Positions 9,200 through 21,683 of a stretch of 64,000 bases of DNA are shown here, in pieces. The stretch comes from Paracraurococcus lichenis (GTDB lineage Bacteria; Pseudomonadota; Alphaproteobacteria; Acetobacterales; Acetobacteraceae), in the NCBI RefSeq assembly GCF_030657435.1, contig NZ_JAUTWS010000026.1:1-64000 (forward strand), given 5' to 3'. The first letter of the stretch is position 1. Each line of letters opens with the position of its first letter. The position numbers were made by a program, and so were the translations under genes. The notes below the pieces were generated by a model. It did no database searches and was not told where the DNA came from. It worked only from the letters and a program-made list of their open reading frames with translations.

Positions 9200-12100
9200 T
9201 CAATGCTCCGCCCGCCAGCGCAGGAAGTCCGCCAGTTCCGCCAGACGGCGCGGCGCCGCGGCGGGGCCGGTCAGGCGCAACCCGATCTCCGGCGCCTCCG
9301 GCACCGGGCGGGTGCCGATCCGGAGGTCGAGCGTGCCGCGCGCCAGGTCCACCGCGCCGCCGGCCACCGCATCGCCATGCCCCTCGGTCGCGAGCCGCAT
9401 CTCCTCCGGCGCCGCCCGCCCCTCGGCCAGGCGCAGCCTTCCCTCCAATCGCTCGAAGGCGGTCGCGCCGCCCTCCAGCGCCTTGCGCAGCGCCGCCTCG
9501 GCCGGCCGCAGGTCGGTGAGCCCCGCCGCCGCCTGCAGCGCCGCGAGGTCGAGGCCGACCAGCACCCCATCCCGCACGGTGACCGAGGCCTCGCCCGCCA
9601 GCGTCGCCAGCAGCGCCGCCGGGCTGTGGCCCGCCGCGGTGAGCCTCGCCCGCCCCTCCAACCGCCCGGCGCCGAGGTCGAGCGGCAGGTCGAGCAAGGG
9701 GCCGGCGAGGGTGGCGTCGGCGATCTCGGCCTCGAGCGAGAGGTTCGGCGGCGAGGCAATCCCCTCCACCGCCAGTGCGCCGCGCAGCGTCCCGCCGCCG
9801 AGCCGCGCCTGCAGCCCCTCCAGCCGCAGCGTCCCGGCCGAGAGCTTCAGCGCGGTCGCGGCCTGCTCCAGCACCAGGCTGCCTGCCGCCTCGACCCGCG
9901 CCGCCTCGACCGCCAGTTCGGCGTCGAGCGCGGCGAGGCGGTCGAGCCCCAGCGGCTCCGTCCCGCGCAGCGGCACCAGCGGCAGGGGCAAGGTCTCGGC
10001 GGCGAAGCGGCCGGTCAGGCGTGGCCGGGCGCCCTCCCGCGCCAGGGTCATCTGGCCGCGCCCGCGGAAGCCGCCGGCGACGAGGTCCAGATGCTCCGCC
10101 GTCAGCATCCGGCCCTGGCCCGAGAGATTGGCGATGACCGAGAAGGAGCCGGGCCCGAGCCAGCCGGCGGCCCCCGGACCCAGCAGCGGCGCCAGCAGGC
10201 GCGCCGCGCCGGGATGGCGGAGCGTCAGCGTGCCGGTCCCGCGCGCCTGCACCGCATCCAGCGTCGCCGTCGCCTCGGCCCTGAGCGCGCCCAGGTCGCC
10301 CTCCAGCCGCAGCGCCAGCGCCTCGGCGGCGCCGCTGCCGGAGAGGCGCAGCGTCAGCGGCTCGGCCAGCAGCGGCGCGAGGCCGGCCCAGCCCGCGGGC
10401 AGCAGCGGGGCCAGCGCCGCGCCGGCGCCGCTCAGTTCCAGCGAGACATCCTGCAGCCGCAGCGGCGGGCCGAGCTGCAGGGCGCCCGAGGCGGCGAGGT
10501 CCGTCTCGCCCGTCCGCAGCGCCAGGCGGCGCAGCGTCAGCCGGCCATTCTCCAGCGCGGCGTCGAGCGTCGCCCGCTCCGCGAGCAGGTCGCGCCAGGC
10601 CAGCCGCTCCGCCGCGAGGCGCAGGTTGAGGTCGAAGCCGGCGAGCGCGGCGGCGAGGCCGGCGGCATCCGGCAGCGGGCCGAGCAGCCCGTTCAGGTCC
10701 AGCCGGTCGAGGGTGAGGCCGAGGCCGAGGGAGGGCCTGCCGCCCGCCGCCGCTGCCGGCCGCCAGACGCCCGCGCCCGTCACCCGCGCGCCGTCCAGCG
10801 TGGCGGCGAGGTCGGAGACGGCTGCCTCGGTTCCCTCCAGCGCCAGCTTGAAGCGGCCCTCCGCCACCCGCAGCCGCGCGGGGTCGGTGCCGGCCAGCGG
10901 CAGGCCGAGCGCCGCCAGCGTTTCCCGCAGCGTCCGCGCGGTGAAGCGGACCGCGAGTTCCATGCGCGGGCCGGCGGTCGCGCCGTCCACCTGGACCGCG
11001 GTCTCGCCCGGCAGGACGGCGGAGAGATCCGAGAGCGAGAGCCGGTCGCCCTCGAGGAAGAAGCCGCCGCGCAGCCGGCGCAGCGGCAGGCCGGCAAAGC
11101 CGGTCGCCTCGGCCGAGAGGTCGATGCTGACCGGCACCGCCTGCGGCAGGGCATAGCCGCGCGCGCCGCGCAGCGCCGCCAGCCAGGCATCGAGGTCGAG
11201 TCGCCCGGCATTGAGCGCGACGTCGAGCCGCGGCGCGGGCGCGAGGCGGAAGGTGGCGGCGCCGCGGGCGGGCTGGCCATTGAGGTCGAGGGCGAGGTCC
11301 TCGGCGGCGATCAGGTCGGCGGCCGCGGTCAGCCGGCCGGTGATGCGGTAGGGGCCGGCGGGCGCGGGCAGCAGGGCGGCGAGGTCGCTGCCCGAGGCCT
11401 CCACCCGCCCCTCGAACCCGCCCTCGGGCGAGAGGACGCCGCGGGCGGAGAGGCTGGAGCCGGCGGCGGCCAGCGTCAGGTCCAGCGGGGCGACGCCGTC
11501 GAAGCCGGCGCGGCCGAGCTGCGCGCTGTAGCGGATGGCATAGCCGCGCCAGGCGAGGCTCCCCTCGGCGACCACCGCCTCCAGCGCGCCGCCGGTGACG
11601 AGGCGGGCATTCACCGCCTCCGCCTGCAGGCCGCCGATGCGGAGGCGGCAATCCTCCAGCCGTGCATCCAGCGCGCCGAGCCAGGGCGAGAGGCGGAATC
11701 CGGGCAGCGAGAGCGGCGGCCAGGGCAGGGTTATGTCGCCGCCGACGAGGGCGATCTCGCGCGGCTCCAGCCGCCCGGCCAGCAGCGCCGGCAGGTCGAG
11801 GCGGAGGCGCATGGCGCGGGCGGCGACGGTGACGCCGTCCTCGGCCGGGCCGATGGTGACGGCCTCGGCCTCCACCCGCGGCTGGGGCAGCAAGGTCAGG
11901 GTGATGGGGCCGTCGAGCGAGACCGGGCGGCCGAGGCGGGTGCTGGCGAGGTCGGCGAGCTGCGGGCGCCAGGACTCCCAGTCCAGCCTCCGCGGGACGA
12001 ACCATAGGGCGGCGACCAGCGCGGCAAGGAGGGCGAGGGCGACGGGCAGGAGCCAGCGGCGCCGGCGCCCGGCCGCAGGTTCGGCGGGCAGCGGGCCGGG

Positions 12101-12297
12101 GATGCCCGGTGGCGGCGGGCCGGCCCCCCGCATGCCGCGCAGATCGCCGCCGGGTGCCGGCGTCGCATGCCCCGTGCCGGCCGCCGCCCGGGGCGCGGCC
12201 GGTTGCGCCGGGATATGGCGGTCCTCCCCGGGCGGCTCCGCGCCGCCCCTGCCCTCCCCGTCCCCGCGCGGCGGGGCGCCGTTCCGCCGCTTGAACC

Positions 12298-12301
<4 letters not shown>
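9200..12301 (-). CDS. AsmA family protein (large inner-membrane anchored envelope protein)
   Basis: A 1033-aa protein with a Pro/Gly-rich cytosolic N-terminus, one membrane segment at about 83-102 ([20 protein letters not shown]) and then a long periplasmic beta-rich region. That region has AsmA signatures: [21 protein letters not shown] near the membrane and the C-terminal part [15 protein letters not shown]. AsmA-like proteins are thought to be bridge-like lipid carriers that help outer membrane assembly. It starts with GTG at 12301, whose GTGA overlaps the stop of the upstream hydantoinase gene by four bases, which supports this start and coupling. The function is from family knowledge. 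Confidence 0.85.
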
Positions 12302-15936
<3,635 letters not shown>

Positions 15937-16010
15937 CGCACCCTCCGCCGCTTGCGTGATGGCAATGCCCGACCAAGGGCGCAAGGCCCGGCCGGATCGC
16001 CGAGACTTCG

Positions 16011-16039
16011 TTGACGATTTATCGGCATCTTGTCAATAT
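16011..16039 (+). promoter_or_regulatory. Promoter and candidate operator between the oxoprolinase gene and the MarR-type gene
   Basis: TTGACG (16011-16016) is followed after 17 bases by CAATAT (16034-16039), 21 bases before the MarR-type start. The same stretch holds a minus-strand TTGACA (complement of 16031-16036), so the two -35 elements form a TTGAC..GTCAA dyad with 17 bases between the arms. A divergent promoter pair bound by the adjacent regulator is a plausible reading. The minus-strand -10 is not clear. Confidence 0.5.
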
Positions 16040-16060
16040 GCGACCCGAGGGGGAACCAGC

Positions 16061-16597
16061 ATGCCGTCCAGATCCCGCCCGGCCGAGGGGCCGCCCAAGG
16101 GACACATCGTCTCCTCGGCGCATCTCGCGGCCGGCGCCTCGCCCGGCCTGTCGGAGGTGGAATACGGCCTGATCCTGGCGGGCCATGCCTTCCAGCGCTG
16201 GATGGTCCGCTGCATGGCGGCGGCCGGCCTTCCAGGCCTCTCGCCCACAGAGATCCTGATCCTGCATACGGTGCAGCATCGCGGAAGGCCGAAGCGGCAG
16301 GCGGAGATCCTGCTCGCGCTCGGGATCGAGGACGCGCACATCGCGACCTATGCCATCCGCAAGCTGGCCGGCGCCGGGCTGGTGATGATCAGCCGCGCGG
16401 GGAAGGAGAAGCTGGTGGCGATCACGCCGGAGGGCGCGGCGCTCTGCGCCCGCTATGCCGGATTGCGGGAGCGGCTGCTGGCCCAGCCGGTCAGCCAGGC
16501 CGGGCCGGCGGCGGAGGCCCTGTCGGAGGTCGCGGCGCTGCTCAGGACGCTCTCGGGCTTCTACGACGCGGCGTCGCGTGGGGCCGCGACGTTGTAG
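16061..16597 (+). CDS. MarR-type winged-helix transcriptional regulator
   Basis: A 178-aa DNA-binding protein. The winged helix covers about residues 40-125: LSPTEILILHTVQHRG, then QAEILLALGIEDAHIATYAIRKLAGAGLV as the helix-turn-helix, and the wing ISRAGKEKLVAITPEG. The ATG at 16061 is preceded by AGGGGGA at good spacing. Its position, divergent from the oxoprolinase/hydantoinase gene over a dyad-containing promoter, suggests that it controls that operon and itself. That role is inferred from context. The ligand is unknown. Confidence 0.85.
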   Translation: MPSRSRPAEGPPKGHIVSSAHLAAGASPGLSEVEYGLILAGHAFQRWMVRCMAAAGLPGLSPTEILILHTVQHRGRPKRQAEILLALGIEDAHIATYAIRKLAGAGLVMISRAGKEKLVAITPEGAALCARYAGLRERLLAQPVSQAGPAAEALSEVAALLRTLSGFYDAASRGAATL

Positions 16598-16631
16598 CCG
16601 CGACAGCAAACTGAGAGAAATAGATGGGGGT

Positions 16632-16653
16632 CCGGGGGAATACCTTCCCCCGG
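16632..16653. terminator. Bidirectional hairpin terminator between the MarR-type and TauD-type genes
   Basis: A perfect 9-bp stem, CCGGGGGAA (16632-16640) with TTCCCCCGG (16645-16653) and loop TACC, lies between convergent genes. Downstream sequence is only mildly T-rich on either strand. Confidence 0.55.
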
Positions 16654-16661
16654 TACTTCCT

Positions 16662-17543
16662 TCACGCCGCCTGCATCTGCTCCCGCGGCACCTCGTTGTT
16701 GGTCGTCCGCCGCAATTCCCGGACTTCGTCCAGGTCGTAGGCCCGCCCGCGGTGCAGGGTGCAGCGGTTGTCCCAGATCAGCAGGTCGCCGACCTGCCAC
16801 CGGTGCGTCCAGCGCCAGGCCTTGTCGGTCGCGTGCTCCAGCAGGTCCAGCAGCAGCATCTTCCCCTCGGCCAGCCCCATGCCGAGGATCCGCCGCGCAT
16901 GGATGCCGGCGAAGAGCGCCTTTCGCCCGCTGCCCGGATGCACCCGCACCAGCGGCCAGATCACCGGCGGCAGGGCCGCCTGCTGCTCCGGCGTGTAGTC
17001 CGTGTCGCCCAGCAGGGTCATGCGGGAATGCAGCGCGTAATGCTCCGCCTCCAGCCCCTCCACCTGCCGCTGCAGCCGCGCCGGCAGGGCGTCCCAGGCG
17101 GCGCGGAGATCGGCGAACTCCGTCTCGCCGCCCCAGCTTGGCAGTCGCACCGCCGACAGCATGGAATAGGAGACCGCCGGCGCCTGGAAGCTGCTGTCGG
17201 AATGCCAGAGCTGGTTGGCCAGGCCGCTCAGGATCTTCTTCGACTCCCGCGGCAGCGGCCTGCCGTCCGGGCCGAGGTTGGAGATGTCGATCATCGCCTG
17301 CTCGGCCATCCGCTCCTGCTGGCGGCCGATCTGCTTGAGGCCGGGGTTGAGCGGCCCGAACCGGCGGGCGAAGGCGATCTGCTCCTGTTCCGTCATGGGT
17401 TGGTCGCGGAACAGCAGCACGGCGTAGCGGTCCATGGCATCGACGATGGCGTCCAGCTCCGCCTGGGCGAGGGGCCGGCGCAGGTCGAGGCCCGAGGCCT
17501 CCGCCGCGAAGACCGGATGCAGCGGGTGCAGCGAGAGCGGCAT
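16662..17543 (-). CDS. TauD/TfdA-type Fe(II)/2-oxoglutarate dioxygenase
   Basis: A 293-aa non-haem iron oxygenase. The facial triad is visible: His114 and Asp116 in LWHSDSSF, and His264 in CTLHRGRAYD. Arg275 is the likely 2-oxoglutarate carboxylate ligand. Spacing matches TfdA, and the length fits the family. The ATG at 17543 has a GGGGAAA stretch upstream. It would hydroxylate a taurine-like, alkylsulfonate, aryloxyacetate or similar acidic substrate, releasing succinate and CO2. No transporter or pathway genes are adjacent, so the substrate is open. It is transcribed divergently from the DjlA-like gene. Confidence 0.88.
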   Translation of the reverse strand: MPLSLHPLHPVFAAEASGLDLRRPLAQAELDAIVDAMDRYAVLLFRDQPMTEQEQIAFARRFGPLNPGLKQIGRQQERMAEQAMIDISNLGPDGRPLPRESKKILSGLANQLWHSDSSFQAPAVSYSMLSAVRLPSWGGETEFADLRAAWDALPARLQRQVEGLEAEHYALHSRMTLLGDTDYTPEQQAALPPVIWPLVRVHPGSGRKALFAGIHARRILGMGLAEGKMLLLDLLEHATDKAWRWTHRWQVGDLLIWDNRCTLHRGRAYDLDEVRELRRTTNNEVPREQMQAA

Positions 17544-17825
17544 GGCGTTTCCCCTTTTTCCTTCCCGGCCGGGATGTTAGGGCGGATTGCGCCCAGGCGT
17601 GAACCCGCCCTGCCGCCAGGCGCGAGCGGGACCGGCCGCCCGACGGAATCGGAGGCGCAGCGTGTCTCCCCCGTGCCGCCCGCCGCGTGCTAGAGCGGTG
17701 CCACGCTGGCCGTTCGGCGCGACACCGCCCTGGGCTTCGGGGTGCCGGGCAGAGCGACGCCATGGAGGCTTCGGGCCCTCGGACCTTCGGCCCGAGGCGA
17801 CAGCATTGACGAGGGATTCCGGGCA

Positions 17826-18629
17826 TTGAGCCTCTGGGGCAAGATCATCGGCGGGGTGGCGGGCTTCATGACCGGGGGGCCGCTCGGCGCGGTCATGGGC
17901 GCGGCGCTCGGCCATGCCGCGGACGAGGGCGCGACGCGCGGCAGCGTGGGCGGGCTGTTCGGACGCTCCTCGGTGCGGGAGGCGGCGGACATCGCCGCGA
18001 TGCTCGGCAGCAAGGAACAGCTCTTCGCCATCGCCGTCGTGGTGCTCGCCGCCAAGCTCGCCAAGTGCGACGGGCCGGTGAAGCGGGAGGAGATCGACAC
18101 CTTCAAGCGGATGTTCCGCATCCCGCCCGAGAACCTGCGCGAGATCGGCCAGCTCTTCGACCAGGCCCGCGATTCGGCCGACGACTTCCGCCCCTTTGCC
18201 GAGCGGCTGGGCGAGGCCTTCGCCGACAACAAGGGCATGCTGGAGGACGTGCTGGCGGCCCTCTTCCAGATCGCCCGCGCCGACGGGCCGATGACGAAGT
18301 CGGAGGTCGCCTTCCTGCAGGCGGTGCAGCTCGGCTTCGGGCTGGACGCCGTGGCCTGGGAACGGGCGCGGGACGGGCGGGGGCAGCAGTACCGCTCCGC
18401 CTCGGCCCCCACGGCCCCGGTGGGGCCGGACGCCTATGCGGTGCTCGGCGTGGCGAAGACCGCGAGCGACGAGGAGGTGCGGCAGGCCTGGCGCCGGCTG
18501 ATGCGGGAGAACCACCCGGACAGCCTGGCGGCGCGCGGCGTGCCGCCCGACTTCATCAGGCGCGCGACCGACAAGGTGGCGGAGATCAACGCCGCCTGGG
18601 ACCTCATCAAGCGCGAACGCAACCTGTGA
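17826..18629 (+). CDS. djlA: DjlA-like co-chaperone: N-terminal hydrophobic segment, TerB domain, C-terminal DnaJ domain
   Basis: A 267-aa membrane-anchored J-protein. The Gly-rich hydrophobic N-terminus (residues 1-30, WGKIIGGVAGFMTGG) resembles the dimerising membrane segment of DjlA. A TerB domain covers about 60-180, with the repeated AKCDGPVKREEI and ARADGPMTKSEV pattern. The J domain is at 202-267 with HPD at 230-232. I prefer a TTG start at 17826 (MSLWGKIIGG), which puts the membrane segment first as in homologues; an upstream in-frame start at 17742 would add 28 unlikely residues. It should stimulate DnaK ATPase at the inner membrane, possibly in envelope stress. Confidence 0.85.
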   Translation: MSLWGKIIGGVAGFMTGGPLGAVMGAALGHAADEGATRGSVGGLFGRSSVREAADIAAMLGSKEQLFAIAVVVLAAKLAKCDGPVKREEIDTFKRMFRIPPENLREIGQLFDQARDSADDFRPFAERLGEAFADNKGMLEDVLAALFQIARADGPMTKSEVAFLQAVQLGFGLDAVAWERARDGRGQQYRSASAPTAPVGPDAYAVLGVAKTASDEEVRQAWRRLMRENHPDSLAARGVPPDFIRRATDKVAEINAAWDLIKRERNL

Positions 18630-18735
18630 ACCGCATCGTCGCGGTCCCAGGCCAGCGGAACGCACCGCCCGCCAAGGCGGGCTGTGGGGACCGCCTCCAG
18701 CGCGAGCGCAAGGCCGCAACACGATCGCCCACGCC

Positions 18736-19422
18736 TTGACGCTCCGCATCCGCGACCTTCCCAGCCCGAACCAGGACGACCGGCCGGTCGGCACGCCCAT
18801 CGACATGCTCGTCCTGCACTACACCGGCATGCGCTCGGGCGAGGAGGCGATCGCCCGTCTGCGCGACCCGGCGGCGCGCGTCTCCTCCCACTACGTCGTG
18901 GAGGAGGACGGCACGGTCTTCCGCCTGGTGCCGGAGGCGCGGCGCGCCTGGCATGCCGGCATCTCCCACTGGCGCGGCCGGACAGGCCTCAACGCCAGCA
19001 GCATCGGCATCGAGGTGGTCAATCCCGGGCACGACTGGGGCTACCGCCCCTTCCCCGCGCTGCAGATGGCCGCCGTCTGCGACCTCTGCCTCGAGATCCT
19101 GGCGCGGCACCCGATTCCCGCCATCAACCTCGTCGCCCACAGCGACATCGCGCCGGACCGCAAGCAGGACCCGGGCGAGCTCTTCGACTGGGAAGGGCTG
19201 GCGGCGAACGGCGTGGGCCTCTGGCCGCACGACTCCGCCGCGATGCCGGCGGAAGCGGCGGCGCCGGCGTTGCTCGCCGCCATCGGCTACCGCACCGACC
19301 TGCCGCTGCCGGTGCTGCTCGCGGCTTTCCAGCGCCACTGGCGCCCGGCGCGCGTCGATGGAGTCGCCGATGCTGGAACGCTCGCGCGCCTCGCCGCCAT
19401 CGCCGCGCTCGCCGCCGCGTAA
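18736..19422 (+). CDS. N-acetylmuramoyl-L-alanine amidase (AmpD/amidase_2 type)
   Basis: A 228-aa zinc amidase that splits muramic acid from the stem peptide in muropeptide recycling or wall turnover. Likely zinc ligands are His28 (MLVLHYTG), His135 and Asp145 (VAHSDIAPDRKQDPG), with AmpD-like spacing. Glu93 lies in SSIGIEVVN. The C-terminal ~60 residues add a small helical domain that may bind peptidoglycan. No signal peptide is visible, so a cytosolic AmpD-like role is likelier than an exported one. The start is a TTG at 18736. It lies 106 bases after the DjlA-like gene, and that gap contains a short GCCCGCC/GGCGGGC stem. Confidence 0.88.
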   Translation: MTLRIRDLPSPNQDDRPVGTPIDMLVLHYTGMRSGEEAIARLRDPAARVSSHYVVEEDGTVFRLVPEARRAWHAGISHWRGRTGLNASSIGIEVVNPGHDWGYRPFPALQMAAVCDLCLEILARHPIPAINLVAHSDIAPDRKQDPGELFDWEGLAANGVGLWPHDSAAMPAEAAAPALLAAIGYRTDLPLPVLLAAFQRHWRPARVDGVADAGTLARLAAIAALAAA

Positions 19423-19449
19423 CGGCCGCGATTCGCCGCGCCGCCGGCA

Positions 19450-19479
19450 TTGACCGCGCGGCGGTGGCCGGCGCATGAG
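19450..19479 (+). promoter_or_regulatory. Candidate rnpB promoter
   Basis: TTGACC (19450-19455), 18 bases, then CATGAG (19474-19479). Transcription would begin near 19486, which is where the P1 stem of RNase P RNA begins. The -10 is weak (3 of 6). Confidence 0.4.
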
Positions 19480-19485
19480 GGCGCC

Positions 19486-19920
19486 GCGCCAGGTGGCTGG
19501 ACGGCCGCTGGCCGGGGAGCGATCCCCGGCTGGAGGAAAGTCCGGGCTCCACGGGAATACGGTGCCGGCCAACGGCCGGCGGGCAGAGGGTCGCCGCAAG
19601 CGGCCCGAGGCTCAGGGACAGTGCCACAGAGAGCAGACCGCCCGCCCACGCTTCGGCGTCGGCAGGCAAGGGTGAAAGGGTGCGGCAAGAGCGCACCGCG
19701 CCCCCGGCAACGGGGGCGGCATGGCAAACCCCACCGGGAGCAAGGCCGAATAGGGGTGGCCGGCGGCGCGCCTTCGGGCGCGTGACGCAAGGGCGTTCCC
19801 GCCCCGCCACCCGGGTTGGCCGCGTGAGGCGCGCCGCGAGGCGCGTCCCAGAGGAATGGTCGTCCCATCCCCGGGTTTCCGGGGGTGGACAGAACCCGGC
19901 TTACAGGCCGCCTGGCGCCC
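19486..19920 (+). ncRNA. rnpB: RNase P RNA (bacterial type A)
   Basis: This is the catalytic RNA that trims tRNA 5' leaders. The universally conserved GAGGAAAGTCCGGGCTCC block is at about 19531-19548. Also present are the CAGAGAGCAGACCG-like block (about 19626-19640), GGTGAAAGGGTGCGGCAAGA, and the 3' ACAGAACCCGGCTTA segment. The ends pair: GCGCCAGGTGGC (19486-19497) with GCCGCCTGGCGC (19907-19918), a 12-bp P1 helix with one G-U pair. CCTTTT follows the 3' strand and may serve as terminator. The length of about 435 bases fits alphaproteobacteria. The exact termini are estimated from P1. Confidence 0.95.
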
Positions 19921-19921
19921 C

Positions 19922-19953
19922 TTTTCCACAACGCTGTCCACAAACAGTCCACA
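19922..19953. promoter_or_regulatory. Cluster of three DnaA-box-like TCCACA motifs
   Basis: TTTTCCACA (19922-19930), CTGTCCACA (19934-19942) and CAGTCCACA (19945-19953) lie 12 and 11 bases apart. The first differs from the DnaA box TTATCCACA at one position, the second at two and the third at three. A 6-base dyad GGTTGT/ACAACC follows at 19958-19981. They stand between rnpB and the dcw cluster and may link dcw expression to DnaA, but chance cannot be excluded. Confidence 0.35.
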
Positions 19954-20017
19954 GCATGGTTGTCTCGTTCAAAGAACAACCAGGCAACGCACATCGGATA
20001 CCATTGACAATCCGCCG

Positions 20018-20046
20018 TTTCCTGGAGTCGGCGCGAGTCTTATAGC
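20018..20046 (+). promoter_or_regulatory. Candidate promoter of the dcw cluster
   Basis: Within the only AT-rich stretch upstream of mraZ, TTTCCT (20018-20023) is followed after 17 bases by TATAGC (20041-20046). Both are partial matches. A better -35 (TTGACA, 20004-20009) has no matching -10 at normal spacing. The leader to mraZ would be about 230 bases. Confidence 0.3.
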
Positions 20047-20104
20047 TAAACCTCTAAGAATCCGAAATTTCTCACCAGAAGCTTAGTGCCGCGGAACGGC
20101 ATTC

Positions 20105-20149
20105 TCCCTTGTCGTCCCAGGTTATCCCGTGGTATCCCAGGCTATCCCG
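20105..20149 (-). promoter_or_regulatory. Array of five MraZ-type operator boxes
   Basis: TCCC[T/A/G] motifs begin at 20105, 20115, 20125, 20135 and 20145, an exact 10-base period. On the minus strand the last four read CGGGA and TGGGA alternately, each separated by five bases. Known MraZ sites are TGGG[A/C]-type repeats with five-base spacers upstream of mraZ, so this is very probably the autoregulatory operator of the cluster. Five boxes is at the long end compared with the usual three or four. Confidence 0.75.
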
Positions 20150-20204
20150 CGAAGGACCGAGACGCTCGGGGGGGCGAGTGGTCCGGAGCGGGGTGGTCGG
20201 GCGA

Positions 20205-20232
20205 GCCGGCGGACTCGGGGGGGTCCGCCGGC
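20205..20232 (+). promoter_or_regulatory. Strong hairpin in the mraZ leader
   Basis: A perfect 10-base inverted repeat, GCCGGCGGAC (20205-20214) and GTCCGCCGGC (20223-20232), has the loop TCGGGGGG. It lies between the MraZ boxes and the mraZ start. No T tract follows, so it is not a simple terminator; it may stabilise the long leader or affect translation. Confidence 0.5.
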
Positions 20233-20280
20233 CGCTGATCCGGCGGGGGCGCCGTTGGCCTGGGGGGCGGTCAGTGGGCG

Positions 20281-20718
20281 ATGTCCGGATTCGCGGGCAC
20301 CATCGGCGGGACGTTCGACGCGAAGAAGGGGCGCATTTCGGTGCCGGCTCCCTTCCGCGCCGTTCTCAACCGCATCGGCGCGGAGGAGATCGTGCTCCGC
20401 CCCTCCCGCCATGCGCCCTGCATCGAAGTCTGGCCCGAGCCCGCCTACATGGCCGAGGTGCAGCGCCGGGTGGAGGGGCTGAGCCCGCTCACCGGCGAGT
20501 ACCAAGCGGTCATGCGCAAGCTGGTTTCGCGAATCCACACGCTGCGCCCGGACGCCGAGGGGCGGCTGGTCATGCCGAAGGAGCTGGCCGAGAAGGCCGC
20601 GCTGGACGGCGAGATCGCCTTCACCGGCCTCGGCGCCTTCTTCCAGATCTGGTCCGCCGCGAAGCTCGCGGAGGAGGAGGCGCGGCTGGCCGACGAGGAC
20701 GAGGGGGGCGACGTATGA
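20281..20718 (+). CDS. mraZ: Transcriptional regulator MraZ
   Basis: A 145-aa protein with two tandem AbrB-like (SpoVT) domains, the second around residues 80-125 ([21 protein letters not shown]). The N-terminal repeat has [21 protein letters not shown]. MraZ forms rings that bind repeated boxes upstream of its own gene and represses the dcw operon; a matching box array is at 20105-20149. The ATG at 20281 gives the standard length. The acidic tail [10 protein letters not shown] is short. Its TGA overlaps the rsmH ATG by four bases. Confidence 0.95.
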   Translation: MSGFAGTIGGTFDAKKGRISVPAPFRAVLNRIGAEEIVLRPSRHAPCIEVWPEPAYMAEVQRRVEGLSPLTGEYQAVMRKLVSRIHTLRPDAEGRLVMPKELAEKAALDGEIAFTGLGAFFQIWSAAKLAEEEARLADEDEGGDV

Positions 20719-21683
20719 GTGACGTCCCGCAGGCCGCGTCCCCGGGCCATGTCCCCGTCATGCTGGCCGAGGTGCTGGCGACGCTCGCCCCGCGCGCCGG
20801 CGCGACCTATTGCGACGGCACCTTCGGCGGCGGCGGCTATGCCGCGGCGATCCTCGCGGCCGCCGGCTGCACCCTCTACGCCATCGACCGCGATCCCGAC
20901 GCCATCGCCCGCGGCGCCGCGCTCGCCGCGCGCTTCGCCGGGCGGCTTCATTTAGTGGAAGGCCGTTTCGGCGATATGGCGGAGCTGCTGGCGGCGCGTG
21001 GCGTCGCAGCGCTCGACGGCGTCGTGCTCGATCTCGGCGTCTCCTCATTCCAGCTCGACGAAGCCGATCGCGGCTTCTCATTCAGGGCCGACGGTCCGCT
21101 TGACATGCGCATGGAGAAGACTGGCAAGTCCGCAGCCGAGCTCGTGAACTCGCTGCCGGAGTCGGAACTGGCCGATATGCTCTACACGCTCGGCGAGGAG
21201 CGGCACTCCCGCCGCATCGCGCGCGCCATCGTCGCGGCGCGGCGCGAGGCGCCGATCACGACCACGCTGCGCCTCGCCGAGCTGGTGCGGAGCGTGACGC
21301 CGCGCGATCCCTCCGGCATCGACCGCGCCACGCGCAGCTTCCAGGCGCTGCGGCTCGCGGTGAACGACGAGCTCGGCGAGGTCGAACGCGGGCTCGCGGC
21401 CGCGGCGGGGCTGCTCGCGCCGGGCGGGCGGCTCGTGGTCGTCGCCTTCCACTCGCTCGAGGACCGGATCGTCAAGCGCTTCATGGCGCAGGCCACGGGC
21501 CGCGCCGGCGGCGCCTCCCGCCACGATCCCGGCGCGCTCGCCGGCCGCGCCGCGCCGGCCGCCTTCCGTCTGCTCACGCCGCGGGCGCTCCGCCCCGGCG
21601 AGTCCGAGACCGCCGCCAATCCGCGTGCCCGCAGCAGCCGGCTGCGCGCCATCGAACGCCTCGACACCCGGGACGCCGCATGA
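20715..21683 (+). CDS. rsmH: 16S rRNA (cytosine-1402 N4) methyltransferase RsmH
   Basis: This SAM-dependent enzyme methylates C1402 of 16S rRNA and is a constant member of dcw clusters. The 322-aa product has the SAM site [14 protein letters not shown], followed by AIDRDPDA, the catalytic-region [18 protein letters not shown], and DMRMEK. The C-terminus carries [12 protein letters not shown], as in homologues. The ATG overlaps mraZ by four bases (ATGA), which fixes the start. A longer in-frame reading from 20109 is not credible. Confidence 0.96.
   Translation: MSDVPQAASPGHVPVMLAEVLATLAPRAGATYCDGTFGGGGYAAAILAAAGCTLYAIDRDPDAIARGAALAARFAGRLHLVEGRFGDMAELLAARGVAALDGVVLDLGVSSFQLDEADRGFSFRADGPLDMRMEKTGKSAAELVNSLPESELADMLYTLGEERHSRRIARAIVAARREAPITTTLRLAELVRSVTPRDPSGIDRATRSFQALRLAVNDELGEVERGLAAAAGLLAPGGRLVVVAFHSLEDRIVKRFMAQATGRAGGASRHDPGALAGRAAPAAFRLLTPRALRPGESETAANPRARSSRLRAIERLDTRDAA

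Noticed and set aside
9011-12007. A 998-aa open frame on the plus strand
   Set aside because: It is antisense to the AsmA-family gene. Its composition is Arg/Gln/Ala low-complexity without any family motif, the normal shadow frame of GC-rich coding DNA.
18667-18682. GCCCGCC/GGCGGGC stem between the DjlA-like and amidase genes as a terminator
   Set aside because: The loop is only two bases and no T tract follows; it may be chance in GC-rich DNA.
20004-20009. Perfect TTGACA as the mraZ -35
   Set aside because: No acceptable -10 lies 15-19 bases downstream; the first TATA-like element is 31 bases away.
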